Translations under genes and position numbers: made by a program
The notes under the pieces: model-generated
Database searches by the model: none
What the model saw: only the letters and a program-made list of their open reading frames with translations
What the model was told of the DNA's origin: nothing
Origin: Roseinatronobacter sp. S2
GTDB taxonomy: Bacteria > Pseudomonadota > Alphaproteobacteria > Rhodobacterales > Rhodobacteraceae
Reading direction: 5' to 3'
DNA length: 64,000 nt
Assembly: GCF_029581395.1 (NCBI RefSeq)
Contig: NZ_CP121113.1
Location: forward strand, 186,001-250,000
In this document: in pieces, positions 17,006 through 26,340 of the stretch
How positions within the stretch are numbered: position 1 is the stretch's first letter
Layout of the letters: each line of letters starts with the position of its first letter

Positions 17006-20000
17006 TCATTGTGCTGGCTGTTGCGACAAATCCTGAACCTGCGCCACAAGGGTCTTGCGTGAAATCAGGATATAGAAGGCCGGCACCACAAACAGCGTGA
17101 ACAGCGTGCCGATGGTAATGCCCGAAAAAATCACCAGACCCATCGAAAACCGCGCCGCAGCCCCGGCCCCGCTGGCCACCATCAGCGGCACAACGCCAAG
17201 CGCTGTTGCCGCCGTTGTCATCAGGATCGGGCGCAGGCGCAACCGCGCCGATGTGATGATCGCGCCCGCGCGGTCATGCCCCTTGTCGCGGCGCAACTGG
17301 TTGGCGAATTCCACCAGCAAAATGCCGTGTTTGGTGATCAACCCGATCAGTGTGATAAGCCCGACCTGTGTATAGATATTCAGCGTCCCCAACCCCAGAT
17401 TCAGCGGCACAATCACCCCGAAAATGGACAAAGGCACCGACATCAGCACGATGAACGGATCACGCAGGCTTTCAAACTGTGCGGCCAGCACCAGATAAAT
17501 CACGACAATCGCCAGCGCGAAGGCAAGCACGATGGTGTTGCCTTCGGACTGCTCCAGCCGCGACTGGCCTGCGTAATCCAGAAAGAACCCGTCTGCCAGT
17601 TCGGCGCGCGCAATATCTTCCAGCGCGGCCAGCCCGTCGCCCGTGGATGTGCCGATCATCGGCATGGCGGTCAGGGTTGCGGAATTCAACTGGTTGAACT
17701 GTTCAATCGACTGGGGTGCCACGGCGGTGCTGATGTCTGTCACAGCCGACAGGGGCACCATTTCACCCGACATGGACCGGATATGGAATTCGCCCAGCCG
17801 TTCGGGGTTGTCGCGGTATTCCTGCGGCACCTGCATGATGATGTCATAGCTTTTGGAATCGCGGTCAAACTGCGCGATGGCCCCGTCGCCCACCAGCAGG
17901 CCAAGGGCAGACCCGATCTGGTTGGCGGGAATGTTCAGCGCAGCGGCGCGGTCACGGTCAATCGACACCACAACCTGCATGGTGTCAAAGGACATGGAAT
18001 TCTGCACCACCAGAAAACGCCCCGATGCCTCTGCCGCTTGCTTGATACGCTCGGACATTTCATAGACTTCGGACGGGTCGCCTGTGGACTGAACGACCAG
18101 CGAAATCGGCAAACCACCGCCCGCACCCGGCAGACTGGGGGGCGCAAAGACGAAGGCCTGCACCCCTGCAATCGGGGCCAGACGCGCCTGCAAATCCTGC
18201 TGGATTTCGGCCTGGCTGCGGTCCCTGTCGGCCCAGTCATCGAAGGCCCAAAGCATAATGCCGCTATTGGTCGCGCCACCAAAGCCCACGATTGAAAAAT
18301 TCGCCCGCAATTCCGGCAGGTCAGACGTGCGCGCGGCCATATCCGCGATATAATGGCTGGTATAGTCGATGGTTGCATAGGATGGCGCGTTCACAAACGA
18401 AAACAGCGCGCCGATATCTTCTTCGGGGGCCAGTTCGCTTGATGTTTTGGTGAACAAAAACCCCGTCACACCTGTCAGCACAACCACAATCAACATCGTC
18501 ACCGGCGTGAACCGCAATGTCGATGTCAGGCGGCGTGCATACCATATTTCCAGACGGCCAAAGCCACGGTCCAGCATTGCCTGAAACCTGTTGCCACCGC
18601 CGCCCGCGCGCAGCACACGCGCCGCCATCATGGGCGATATGGTCAGCGCGACCACACCCGATATGAACACCGCACCCGCCAGCGCCACGGCAAATTCACG
18701 AAACAGCGCGCCCGTCAGCCCGCCGATGAAAAACAGCGGCACAAACACCGCAATCAGCGTCATCATCATCGAAATGATGGCCACGGACAATTCGCGCATA
18801 GATGTGAAAGCCGCCTGCAACGGGGTTTGCCCGTTCTCGATATGGCGCTGCACGTTTTCCACCACGATGATGGCATCATCCACCACCAGCCCGATGGCCA
18901 GAACCATGGCCAGCAATGTCAGCAGGTTTATCGAATACCCCGCCACAAACAGCATGAACAACACACCCACCAGCGACAGCGGGATCGCCACCAGCGGGAT
19001 GGACACCGACCGCACCGACCCCAGAAACAGCAAGATAATCAGCGCGACAATCGCAGTCGCCAGAACAATCGTGACCAGCACTTCGTTGATGGACGCCGAA
19101 ATCTGTTCGGTTGCGTCATACATCATTTCCATGGTCATGCCATCGGGCAGGCTGGCCTGAATGGCGGGCAGTTCCGCCATCACCGCCGCTGCCACATCCA
19201 GCGGGTTGGCCGCAGGGTTCGGGAACACACCAATAAACGTGCCGGGCTGCCCGTCGAATGACACCACCATGTCGGTGCTGGCCGCCGCCAGTTCCACGCG
19301 CGCCACATCACTTAGCCGCACGACATCATTGCCAGACCCCGACAGCGGCAACTGGCCAAAGGTTTCGGGCGTTTGCAGCGTGGAATCGATGTCAATCGCA
19401 TAGCTTACAAGTTCATTGCGGGTGCGCCCCGGTGCGGCCAGAAAATTGGCGGCATTGATGGCCTGCGCAACTTCGGCCGCCGTCAGGCCCTGACCGGCAA
19501 GGCGCACAGGGTCAATCCAGACCCGCATTGCGTAATTCGCAGCCCCCATCACCTGCGATTCAGCCACCCCTTCGATGGTGGACATGCGCGGGACGATCAC
19601 GCGTTCTATATATTCGGTGACCTGCTCGGCACTCATGGCGGGGTTCTGAACGGCCAGATACATGGTTGCGAATGTCTGGCCCGTGCCTTTGACAATATTG
19701 GGGTCTTGCGCGTCCGATGGCAGGCGTGAGCGGACCTCCTGCACCTTGGACATAACTTCGGTCAGGGCAATGTCGGGGTCTTGCCCCAATGCCATGTTCA
19801 CCGTCACAACCGACGCCGATGGCCGTGACTGGCTGGTGATGTAATCCACCCCTTCGGCCGATGCGACAGCGGCAGAAATCGGCGCGGTGACAAAGCCCTG
19901 AATCAATTCCGCCGATGCACCGGGGTAGATTGTCGTCACTGTAATGACGGTTTCATCCACCTGCGGGTATTGGCGGGTTTGCAACCCGAATGCACCCATC

Positions 20001-20077
20001 AGGCCCAGCAGGACAATCATCAACCCCAGAACGGTGGACCCGACGGGGCGTTTGATGAACGGGGCGGAAATATTCAT
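17006..20077 (-). CDS. RND multidrug efflux pump inner-membrane transporter (AcrB-type)
   Basis: 1023 residues, full length for the hydrophobe/amphiphile efflux class. It opens MNISAPFIKRPVGSTVLGLM and has TYPGASAE-like and porter-domain motifs. The proton-relay aspartates of helix 4 are in GLVVDDAIIVVENVQRH, and the second-half repeat contains GLITLIGLITKHGILLVEFA with the expected Lys. It works as a trimer with the membrane-fusion protein encoded just upstream (ATGA overlap) and an outer-membrane channel not in the window. Repression by the divergent TetR protein is likely. The substrate range cannot be read from sequence. Confidence 0.94.
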   Translation of the reverse strand: MNISAPFIKRPVGSTVLGLMIVLLGLMGAFGLQTRQYPQVDETVITVTTIYPGASAELIQGFVTAPISAAVASAEGVDYITSQSRPSASVVTVNMALGQDPDIALTEVMSKVQEVRSRLPSDAQDPNIVKGTGQTFATMYLAVQNPAMSAEQVTEYIERVIVPRMSTIEGVAESQVMGAANYAMRVWIDPVRLAGQGLTAAEVAQAINAANFLAAPGRTRNELVSYAIDIDSTLQTPETFGQLPLSGSGNDVVRLSDVARVELAAASTDMVVSFDGQPGTFIGVFPNPAANPLDVAAAVMAELPAIQASLPDGMTMEMMYDATEQISASINEVLVTIVLATAIVALIILLFLGSVRSVSIPLVAIPLSLVGVLFMLFVAGYSINLLTLLAMVLAIGLVVDDAIIVVENVQRHIENGQTPLQAAFTSMRELSVAIISMMMTLIAVFVPLFFIGGLTGALFREFAVALAGAVFISGVVALTISPMMAARVLRAGGGGNRFQAMLDRGFGRLEIWYARRLTSTLRFTPVTMLIVVVLTGVTGFLFTKTSSELAPEEDIGALFSFVNAPSYATIDYTSHYIADMAARTSDLPELRANFSIVGFGGATNSGIMLWAFDDWADRDRSQAEIQQDLQARLAPIAGVQAFVFAPPSLPGAGGGLPISLVVQSTGDPSEVYEMSERIKQAAEASGRFLVVQNSMSFDTMQVVVSIDRDRAAALNIPANQIGSALGLLVGDGAIAQFDRDSKSYDIIMQVPQEYRDNPERLGEFHIRSMSGEMVPLSAVTDISTAVAPQSIEQFNQLNSATLTAMPMIGTSTGDGLAALEDIARAELADGFFLDYAGQSRLEQSEGNTIVLAFALAIVVIYLVLAAQFESLRDPFIVLMSVPLSIFGVIVPLNLGLGTLNIYTQVGLITLIGLITKHGILLVEFANQLRRDKGHDRAGAIITSARLRLRPILMTTAATALGVVPLMVASGAGAAARFSMGLVIFSGITIGTLFTLFVVPAFYILISRKTLVAQVQDLSQQPAQ

Positions 20078-21171
20078 TGCGCCACCTGTGGGGTTGTCGT
20101 GTCCGAAAGTGTCACAGGCGCACGGTTGGACAACCGGTTCTGGCCGGAACTGACAACGCGGTCACCATCGGCAATACCGTCGGCAATTTCGACCAGACCA
20201 TTGCTGCGCCGCCCTGTCGTCACAAATGTCTGGCGCACCACCAACTGGTCCGCGTCATCATCTGACGGATGCACGACATAGGCAAAATCGCCATACAGGC
20301 TGGTGACAACCGCATTTTGCGGCAAGGCAATAATATTGTCTTCTTCCGGCAGCCGGATTTCGACACGCGCGAATTGCCCCGGTGTCAGGGCGCGGTCGGG
20401 GTTTTCCACGGTGGCACGCAGCGACACCATGCGCGAATTCGGGTCTACACGCGGGTCTATGCCGCGGATTTCGCCACTGAAACGGCGGTCATCCCCCTGC
20501 ACGCGCACATCAATCATCTGCCCGATGGACAGCGCAGGCAAGGCCTGTTCCGGCAGGCTGAAATCGACGCGCATCTGGTCCAGTTCCTGCAATGTCGCCA
20601 CGATTGTGCCCGGCGCGATATGCTGGCCCGCATCAATGCGCGGCAGGCCAATAACGCCACCAAACGGGGCTACAAGCCTGCGTTGCGAAATCACTGCTTC
20701 GGCGCGGGCCACTTGCGCTGTCGCCACATCGAACGCGGCGCGCGCCTGATCCAGTTGCACATTGGCCGTGACACCACGGCTTTGCAGTTCAAGGGCGCGG
20801 TCAAGGTTCAGCCGTTCCAGCGCAAGCTGGCTTTGCGCGGCGGTCAGATCGGCGCGCTGCACTTCATCGTCAAGGCGCAGCAGAATATCGCCATGTGCCA
20901 CTTCGGAATTCGACTCGAACCCGATCTCGCGCACGATGCCTGCGGCCTCGACCGTCAGTTCGACACCTTGTGCTGCATTGACAGTGCCAATCGCGTTCAG
21001 GACCGGTGCCCAGGTCGTTGTCTGCACGTCAATCGTTTCGACAGGCAACGCCTGCACAGGACGATTCGCCAGAAACTGTGCAATCATCTGATCCCGAAAC
21101 AGGTTAAATCCGATCAGGCCACCACCCAGCAGGACAAGCAGCACAGCTGCAATGATAAAGCGCTTCAGCAT
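20074..21171 (-). CDS. RND efflux periplasmic adaptor (membrane-fusion) protein
   Basis: 365 residues. One N-terminal anchor (IIAAVLLVLLGGGLIGFNLF), a lipoyl-like hairpin (GTVNAAQGVELTVEAAGIVREIGFESNSEVAHGDILLRLDD), a helical coiled coil with ALERLNLDRALELQSRGVTA, the second lipoyl half (RRLVAPFGGVIGLPRIDAGQHI) and beta-barrel/membrane-proximal domains (VSLRATVENPDRALTPGQFARVEI). It bridges the RND pump to the outer-membrane channel. Its start overlaps nothing upstream and is 48 bases from the palindromic operator. Confidence 0.93.
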   Translation of the reverse strand: MLKRFIIAAVLLVLLGGGLIGFNLFRDQMIAQFLANRPVQALPVETIDVQTTTWAPVLNAIGTVNAAQGVELTVEAAGIVREIGFESNSEVAHGDILLRLDDEVQRADLTAAQSQLALERLNLDRALELQSRGVTANVQLDQARAAFDVATAQVARAEAVISQRRLVAPFGGVIGLPRIDAGQHIAPGTIVATLQELDQMRVDFSLPEQALPALSIGQMIDVRVQGDDRRFSGEIRGIDPRVDPNSRMVSLRATVENPDRALTPGQFARVEIRLPEEDNIIALPQNAVVTSLYGDFAYVVHPSDDDADQLVVRQTFVTTGRRSNGLVEIADGIADGDRVVSSGQNRLSNRAPVTLSDTTTPQVAQ

Positions 21172-21218
21172 TGGATGTTATACCCGTTCAGATAAGTGAT
21201 TGCATTTTTCCGGGTCGA

Positions 21219-21242
21219 ACTATACCGTCTGGACGGTTTAGT
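21219..21242. promoter_or_regulatory. Palindromic operator between RND pump and TetR genes
   Basis: 24-bp inverted repeat: half-site ACTATACCGTCT and half-site GGACGGTTTAGT match as complements at 10 of 12 positions, with ACCGTC/GACGGT in the centre. This is the size and form bound by TetR/AcrR dimers. It sits 47 bases from the adaptor start and 22 bases from the TetR start, so one site can control both directions. Confidence 0.8.
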
Positions 21243-21264
21243 CAAGAATACACAGGAGTAGCGA

Positions 21265-21837
21265 GTGACCAAATCCCCCAGATCGGCGTCGCAGACACGA
21301 CAGCTTATTCTGAACGCCGCCGAAACCCTTGCGCGCCAGCTTGGGCCAGCCAATATTTCGCTGGATGCGGTAGCCGCTGCCGCTGGCGTTTCCAAAGGCG
21401 GGTTGCTGTATCATTTCCCGTCCAAGGCCCGATTGCTGGAAGCGCTGGTCGCCGACCATATGGAACGGCTGGACATTGCGTTGCAACAGCAACAAAGTTC
21501 TGGCCGCGCGAACGCTGTCATCCAGTCCTTTCTGCAACATTTTCTGGATGAACACGCACAATGCACCCCGCCCCCGACAGGGTTGCTGGCGGCGTTTGCG
21601 GAAAACCCCGAAATGCTAAGGCCCGTGCGCGAACATTCCGCCGTTTTTCTGGAACGCATCAAATCAAATGCATCCGACCCCAACCTTGCAACGCTGGCCT
21701 ATATGGCAGTGCAGGGGCTGCGCAGCGCTGAATTGCTGGGCACGCCGGTGCTGGACCGCGATGCGGCGCGTGACCTTGTCGAATGGGCACAGACCTACCT
21801 TGCCGATCAGGCGCGCGATACACCCGAAGACCGCTAG
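21265..21837 (+). CDS. TetR/AcrR family transcriptional regulator
   Basis: 190 residues starting at GTG (CAGGAG is seven bases upstream). The N-terminal HTH is typical: RQLILNAAETLARQLGPANISLDAVAAAAGVSKGGLLYHFPSKARLLEALV (residues ~11-62). The C-terminal ligand domain resembles those of regulators with a TetR_C_37-like shape, but I cannot confirm it. Divergent from the RND pump, with a palindrome between, so it is probably the pump's repressor. Confidence 0.9.
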   Translation: MTKSPRSASQTRQLILNAAETLARQLGPANISLDAVAAAAGVSKGGLLYHFPSKARLLEALVADHMERLDIALQQQQSSGRANAVIQSFLQHFLDEHAQCTPPPTGLLAAFAENPEMLRPVREHSAVFLERIKSNASDPNLATLAYMAVQGLRSAELLGTPVLDRDAARDLVEWAQTYLADQARDTPEDR

Positions 21838-21839
21838 GA

Positions 21840-22496
21840 TCACGCCAGAACCCGCGCCAGAAAGTCACTTGCGCGCGCATGGGCCAGTTCCGCCGCCGCT
21901 GCGACATAGGACGGGCGGGCATCATTGGCAAACGCATGGCCCGCGTCATACAGATGCACCGTCAGTTCCGGCCATTCTGCCTGTGCCTGATCCAGCATAT
22001 CCATCGGCACATGATCATCATGGCGCCCGAAATGGCCCTGAACCGGCGCGCGCAGGGGATGGCCTGCAAAGTCTGGCAAACGGGTGCCGTAAAACACCAC
22101 CGCCCCCGCAACCGGCAAATGTTGCGCCGCATGAATTGCCAGCCCGCCGCCCCAGCAAAACCCCATGACCGCCACCTTGCCCGCGATGGCCTGCACGGCC
22201 TGAATGGCTGCGGCTATATCGCGGGACGTGTCCGCAATATCCGCCTGCATCATAAGATCACGCCCCACAGCGCCCTGATCGAACCCCAGAACCGTGGCGG
22301 GTTTTTGGCGGTCGAACAGGGCCGGTATGGCCACAACATACCCCTGTTCTGCATATTGCGCGGCAATCGATTTCAACTGCTGGGTCACGCCGAAAATTTC
22401 CTGCAAGATCACGATGCCGCCACGCGGCGCACCGTCGGGGGTGTGCATCCAGCAATCGAATTCATGCCCGTCATCAGCGGTAAGTCGGTGGTCCAT
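21840..22496 (-). CDS. Dienelactone hydrolase family protein
   Basis: 218-residue alpha/beta hydrolase. The nucleophile is cysteine in VAVMGFCWGGGLAI, characteristic of dienelactone hydrolases (carboxymethylenebutenolidase); the acid and base can be assigned to GRHDDHVP (Asp) and YDAGHAFAND (His). No ring-cleavage genes are nearby, so the natural substrate is open. A start at 22496 (MDHRLTADDGHEF) fits the family N-terminus. Tail to tail with the TetR gene, two bases apart. Confidence 0.88.
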   Translation of the reverse strand: MDHRLTADDGHEFDCWMHTPDGAPRGGIVILQEIFGVTQQLKSIAAQYAEQGYVVAIPALFDRQKPATVLGFDQGAVGRDLMMQADIADTSRDIAAAIQAVQAIAGKVAVMGFCWGGGLAIHAAQHLPVAGAVVFYGTRLPDFAGHPLRAPVQGHFGRHDDHVPMDMLDQAQAEWPELTVHLYDAGHAFANDARPSYVAAAAELAHARASDFLARVLA

Positions 22497-22635
22497 ATGC
22501 GCGCCCCTTTGTTGCCTAGGGACATGATCCAGCATGTCGCAAAAATTGCAAGGCAGTTGCGCATCATGCCAAAATCGCAGATGCAGTGGCCAGGCCCAAA
22601 ATCCGACCACAACGGACGCGAAAGGATGCAGCCCA

Positions 22636-23082
22636 ATGACAATTTACGTTGATGCCGATGCCTGCCCCGTCAAGTCCGAAGTCGAACGCGTGGGCACGCG
22701 CCACAAACTGCGCATGGTCATCGTCTCGAACGGGGGGATACGCCCGTCAGCCAACCCGTTGATTGAGAATGTAATCGTTGCCGAAGGCCCGGACGAAGCC
22801 GACAAATGGATCGCCGAACAGGCGGGCGCGGGCGATATTGTCATCACCGGCGACATTCCACTGGCCGCAAAATGCATCGAAGCAGGCGCGCAGGTTCTGA
22901 AACATAACGGCGAGGTTCTGAGTGCCGCAAATATCGGCAATGTTCTGGCCACCCGCGACCTGATGGCTGATCTGCGCGCATCCGATCCCTATTTGCAGGG
23001 CAAGGGGCGGGGCTTCACCAAGGCGGACAGATCGCGTTTTCTGGACGCGCTGGAACAAGCCGTGCGCCGCGCCAACCGCTGA
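22636..23082 (+). CDS. UPF0178 (YaiI/YqxD, DUF188) family protein
   Basis: 148 residues. The opening [17 protein letters not shown] is the family signature, followed by [40 protein letters not shown] and the C-terminal [17 protein letters not shown]. The fold is a PIN/NYN-like nuclease domain with conserved aspartates (DADAC, GD), but no activity is established. AAGGA lies upstream of the ATG at 22636. Confidence 0.9.
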   Translation: MTIYVDADACPVKSEVERVGTRHKLRMVIVSNGGIRPSANPLIENVIVAEGPDEADKWIAEQAGAGDIVITGDIPLAAKCIEAGAQVLKHNGEVLSAANIGNVLATRDLMADLRASDPYLQGKGRGFTKADRSRFLDALEQAVRRANR

Positions 23083-23095
23083 GCAGTCCTGTTGC

Positions 23096-23114
23096 CGTGG
23101 CCGCTTAGGCCACG
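23096..23114. terminator. Short stem-loop between convergent genes
   Basis: Perfect 7-bp stem CGTGGCC / GGCCACG with a 5-base loop. It lies across the junction of the UPF0178 gene and the oppositely oriented DUF418 gene, overlapping the DUF418 stop. No U-run, so it would be a weak bidirectional terminator. Confidence 0.5.
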
Positions 23115-24259
23115 CGCCCCAGTATCGGCTGGCGCCGAAGGGTTGTCAGGCTGCGCCACAGCCATTCCCACGGCCCATAGACAAAATGCCTGAACCACAG
23201 ATGCGCAAAGCCTGCCAGCACAATGACGACCCCGATTGCCAGCGCCAGCACGGCCAGCGTGCCCGTCTGGCCAATCAACTGGAACCCCCAGCCATAAAAC
23301 AGCAACTGCCCCAAGGCCGAAGACCCAAGATACCCTGTCAGACTCATCCTGCCCAAGGGCGCCAGCAGGGTGTGAACCCATTGCATATGCGGGCCATGCA
23401 ATGCGGCCGTCAGCAACATCAGATACCCCAGCGCCATCAGCGGTGTTTCCAGATACAGCACGAACCAGAACCCCTGCGGCGTGTCGATCATATGCAACGC
23501 ACCCCCTGCCGCCATCCCCAGACACAGGGACAGCGCGCCCAACCGAAACATATGGCCGCGCAGTTCGGCAAGCTGCGACATCAAGGCGCTTTTGCCCACC
23601 GCCAGCCCCAACAGGAAAAGCCCCGACAACATGAACAGGCGCAGCAGCAGCATACCACCCGCTGTATCTGCGGCCCCCGTCACCATGTTCAGGTTCTGGC
23701 TGATGGCGTCAGTATAATTTTGCGATGCAAAGGCGCGCAGACTTTCATCATGGCCTTCGGGCACAGGCACAGGCGGACCAACCCCGCTTAGGGCCAGCGC
23801 GATTGGTCCTGCCAGAACCAGCCCTATGCCCAGCGCGAAGGTCACCCGCTGCGACAGCCGCGCCGCCAGCGGCAGCAACAGGCCCAGCGCGGCATAGGTC
23901 ATCAGAATATCGGCCCAGAACAGGAAAACAGCATTGAACGCCCCGATTGCGCCCAGCACCATGAACCGGCGCATGATTTTCGGGGCCGCCGCTTCAGCTG
24001 TGGGGCCTGCGCGTTGCAAGATCATGCTGAAACTCAGCCCGAACATAAAGGAAAAAGCGGCCAGCGCCTTGCCTTCGAAAAACATATCCAGAAAGCCCCA
24101 GACAGCGCGATCCACTGTCCCCAGCATTTCGGCACGCGCATCCGGGCTAAGATAGGCAAGCCCCGAGAAGGTCATCATATTCATGATGATGACGACACCC
24201 AGCGCCACCGCGCGAACGGCGTCAATGCGGGTGTTTCGCTGGCGTTCCGACCGGGCCAT
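23105..24259 (-). CDS. DUF418 domain membrane protein
   Basis: 384 residues with about ten hydrophobic helices. It opens RNTRIDAVRAVALGVVIIMNMM, close to the heparan-acetyltransferase/acyltransferase-like N-terminus of the DUF418 family, and the C-terminal DUF418 part shows APLGRMSLTGYLGSSALGQLLFYGWG and the end motif FRHFVYGPWEWLWRSLT. The family is related to membrane acyltransferases, but function is unknown. AAAGGA is about eight bases before the ATG at 24259. Confidence 0.85.
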   Translation of the reverse strand: MARSERQRNTRIDAVRAVALGVVIIMNMMTFSGLAYLSPDARAEMLGTVDRAVWGFLDMFFEGKALAAFSFMFGLSFSMILQRAGPTAEAAAPKIMRRFMVLGAIGAFNAVFLFWADILMTYAALGLLLPLAARLSQRVTFALGIGLVLAGPIALALSGVGPPVPVPEGHDESLRAFASQNYTDAISQNLNMVTGAADTAGGMLLLRLFMLSGLFLLGLAVGKSALMSQLAELRGHMFRLGALSLCLGMAAGGALHMIDTPQGFWFVLYLETPLMALGYLMLLTAALHGPHMQWVHTLLAPLGRMSLTGYLGSSALGQLLFYGWGFQLIGQTGTLAVLALAIGVVIVLAGFAHLWFRHFVYGPWEWLWRSLTTLRRQPILGRVA

Positions 24260-24421
24260 GTGTCCGTTTCCTTTCACAAGCAACCTTCATTGCACAGGGC
24301 GCACAATCTATACGGGCGGCCGCTGAAAACCAGCTACCGGCCCGCGACACAGCCCGAATGGGCATGTTTATGCCAATCGGGCATGAAACAGCCGTGTCGC
24401 CCGCGCGGTGTGGCGCAGCGC

Positions 24422-26086
24422 TTAATCCGGTGGATTTACATGATTTACAAGGTCTTCAATCGCCCCAAGGGTCCAGTCAGGCCGGTCAAGCAGCATCGCC
24501 CATGCTTTGGCATAGCTTTCGAATGAATACCTGTGGCCATAGCCGCGCGGGGGCTTCACGGCGGTCATGATATCCACCCCAAGCTGCAGGAATGACACGA
24601 CCGGCAACCAACGCAGATCCGCCGAAACATCCGGCCCGCGCGGGCCGGACATCCAGTCGGGGCGGCGCCATGCGGCGCGCGGGTCAAAAAACGTAACGGC
24701 GTCGCTGGCGTGCTGCAAATACAGAATGCGGAAACTGCCCCAGGGTGCTGTGCCGGTCGGGGCAAGCCCTGTCTGGTTCATGAAACGCACGGCACTTCCG
24801 TCGCGATATGTCGGCAGCCAGGCAGGTGTGTCGGGATTGCGGTTGCGCGTCACCTCGGACCATGTGGGGCTGTTGAAGGGCGCGCCCACCCAAAGCGCGC
24901 CATCGAACGGGTCGCCCACAACCTGATGCAGATCGTGGCTTAGTTCCGAATTCAGCGCCCCAAGGCTAAGCCCGTTCAGATACAGGGCAGGGCGCGCATC
25001 GGGGGGCAATGTGCGCCAATATCCATACACTTCGGCGAAAACGGCACGCGCGGTCTCGACCCCGTATTCGGGGTCACTTAGCAGGGCAAGCCAGCTTGCC
25101 ACATAGGAATATTGCACCGACACTGTGGCGACATCACCATGCAGAATATATTCCAGCGCCTGCTGGCCGGATGAATTGACAGTTCCGGTCCCCGTGGGCG
25201 TGGCAATGACCAGCGTGCTGCGCGAAAACGCGTCGATGCGCTGAAGTTCGGCCAGCGCAAGGGCCGCACGCGCCGCAGGGTCAGGGGCGGCATTCAGCCC
25301 GACATACACGCGCAGCGGTTCCAGCGCAGGGGTGCCGGTTGCGGCCTCGATCCGGGCCTGGTCCGGCCCTGCGGCAATCATCGCGCGGCCCGTCCGGCCC
25401 AGTTCTTCCCAATCCAGCAGCGATCCGGGCGCGCCGGTTTTGCGCGGGTCTTCGGGGCGGGGGCTTGCCTCCTCAAACACGCCATCAAGCCCGGCATAGA
25501 CACGGTCAACCGCAGTCAGCGCCCCGCGCACCAGCACACCGTTGCCAATGTTCCAAAACAGCAATGCCGTCAGCGTGATGGACACCAGAAGCGCCTGCGG
25601 GCCGGGCAGCACACGCGACAGCGCGCCCGACAGTTTGCGCACCACAAGCGATGCAAACCGCACGAACCAGACCAGCAGCAAAAACACCGCCACCGCCCCC
25701 GCAGCAATCGTGAAAGGGCGCACAGTGTCGACGGGCGGCATTTCCATCAATGCCCGCAACCCGTTTTGCCATTCCGATGCCTGCCACAACGCCCCCGCAG
25801 CCGCCAGCACACAGATAAACACCACAACTGCACGAATACCCCTGCGGGCACGAAGCGGCAGGGGCGGGAATTCCAACCTGTGCCACAGCGCCGACAGCAT
25901 CAGCCCGATGGCATGCCCCGCCGCCAGACTGACCCCGCTTAGCACGGCCTGCACCATGGTATCGCGCGGCACCAGACTTGGGGTCAGGGACACCATGAAG
26001 AACAATGTGCCCAGTATCAGCGCAGGCAGGCTGGCATAAGGCAGCCACGCCACGACGTAGCGCATGGTTTGCAAGACAACCTTCAT
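24422..26086 (-). CDS. Alpha/beta-hydrolase family membrane protein
   Basis: 554 residues. An N-terminal membrane domain of about five helices (first: WLPYASLPALILGTLFFMVSLTPSLVPRD; then VVVFICVLAAAGALW) is joined to a C-terminal alpha/beta-hydrolase domain with the nucleophile elbow NGLSLGALNSE. Asp and His candidates lie further on (LYLQHASDAVTFFDP). This resembles the alpha/beta-hydrolase family with a dedicated N-terminal membrane domain seen in proteobacteria and actinobacteria; the substrate is unknown, perhaps lipid. The start at 26086 is the first plausible ATG; 26065 is an alternative. Confidence 0.75.
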   Translation of the reverse strand: MKVVLQTMRYVVAWLPYASLPALILGTLFFMVSLTPSLVPRDTMVQAVLSGVSLAAGHAIGLMLSALWHRLEFPPLPLRARRGIRAVVVFICVLAAAGALWQASEWQNGLRALMEMPPVDTVRPFTIAAGAVAVFLLLVWFVRFASLVVRKLSGALSRVLPGPQALLVSITLTALLFWNIGNGVLVRGALTAVDRVYAGLDGVFEEASPRPEDPRKTGAPGSLLDWEELGRTGRAMIAAGPDQARIEAATGTPALEPLRVYVGLNAAPDPAARAALALAELQRIDAFSRSTLVIATPTGTGTVNSSGQQALEYILHGDVATVSVQYSYVASWLALLSDPEYGVETARAVFAEVYGYWRTLPPDARPALYLNGLSLGALNSELSHDLHQVVGDPFDGALWVGAPFNSPTWSEVTRNRNPDTPAWLPTYRDGSAVRFMNQTGLAPTGTAPWGSFRILYLQHASDAVTFFDPRAAWRRPDWMSGPRGPDVSADLRWLPVVSFLQLGVDIMTAVKPPRGYGHRYSFESYAKAWAMLLDRPDWTLGAIEDLVNHVNPPD

Positions 26087-26340
26087 GCGCGGACCGCAAC
26101 CGCAGGCAATGGCACGCAAATCAGGATGCGCGCCCGACGCGAACAGGCATGGTTTGAAAATACCGCACGCCAGCAGCGTGCAAAAATATGGAACTTGACG
26201 GCTGCGACAACCGCTTTCAGGACAAATACGCCTTCGGACAGAATGAAACACCCCTAAGTATCGTTGTTGGTATTTGTCCTTTTATAGGGCCTGCGCGTGC
26301 GCACAACAAGCCGGGTGGCGTTCACGATATGCCAAGCATG
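26087..26340. other. Intergenic region without a recognised gene
   Basis: 254 bases between the membrane hydrolase start and the end of the sugar ABC operon, both on the minus strand. It should hold the hydrolase promoter and the operon's transcript end. I see only short imperfect hairpins, no convincing ORF and no copy of the repeats noted elsewhere. Confidence 0.6.
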
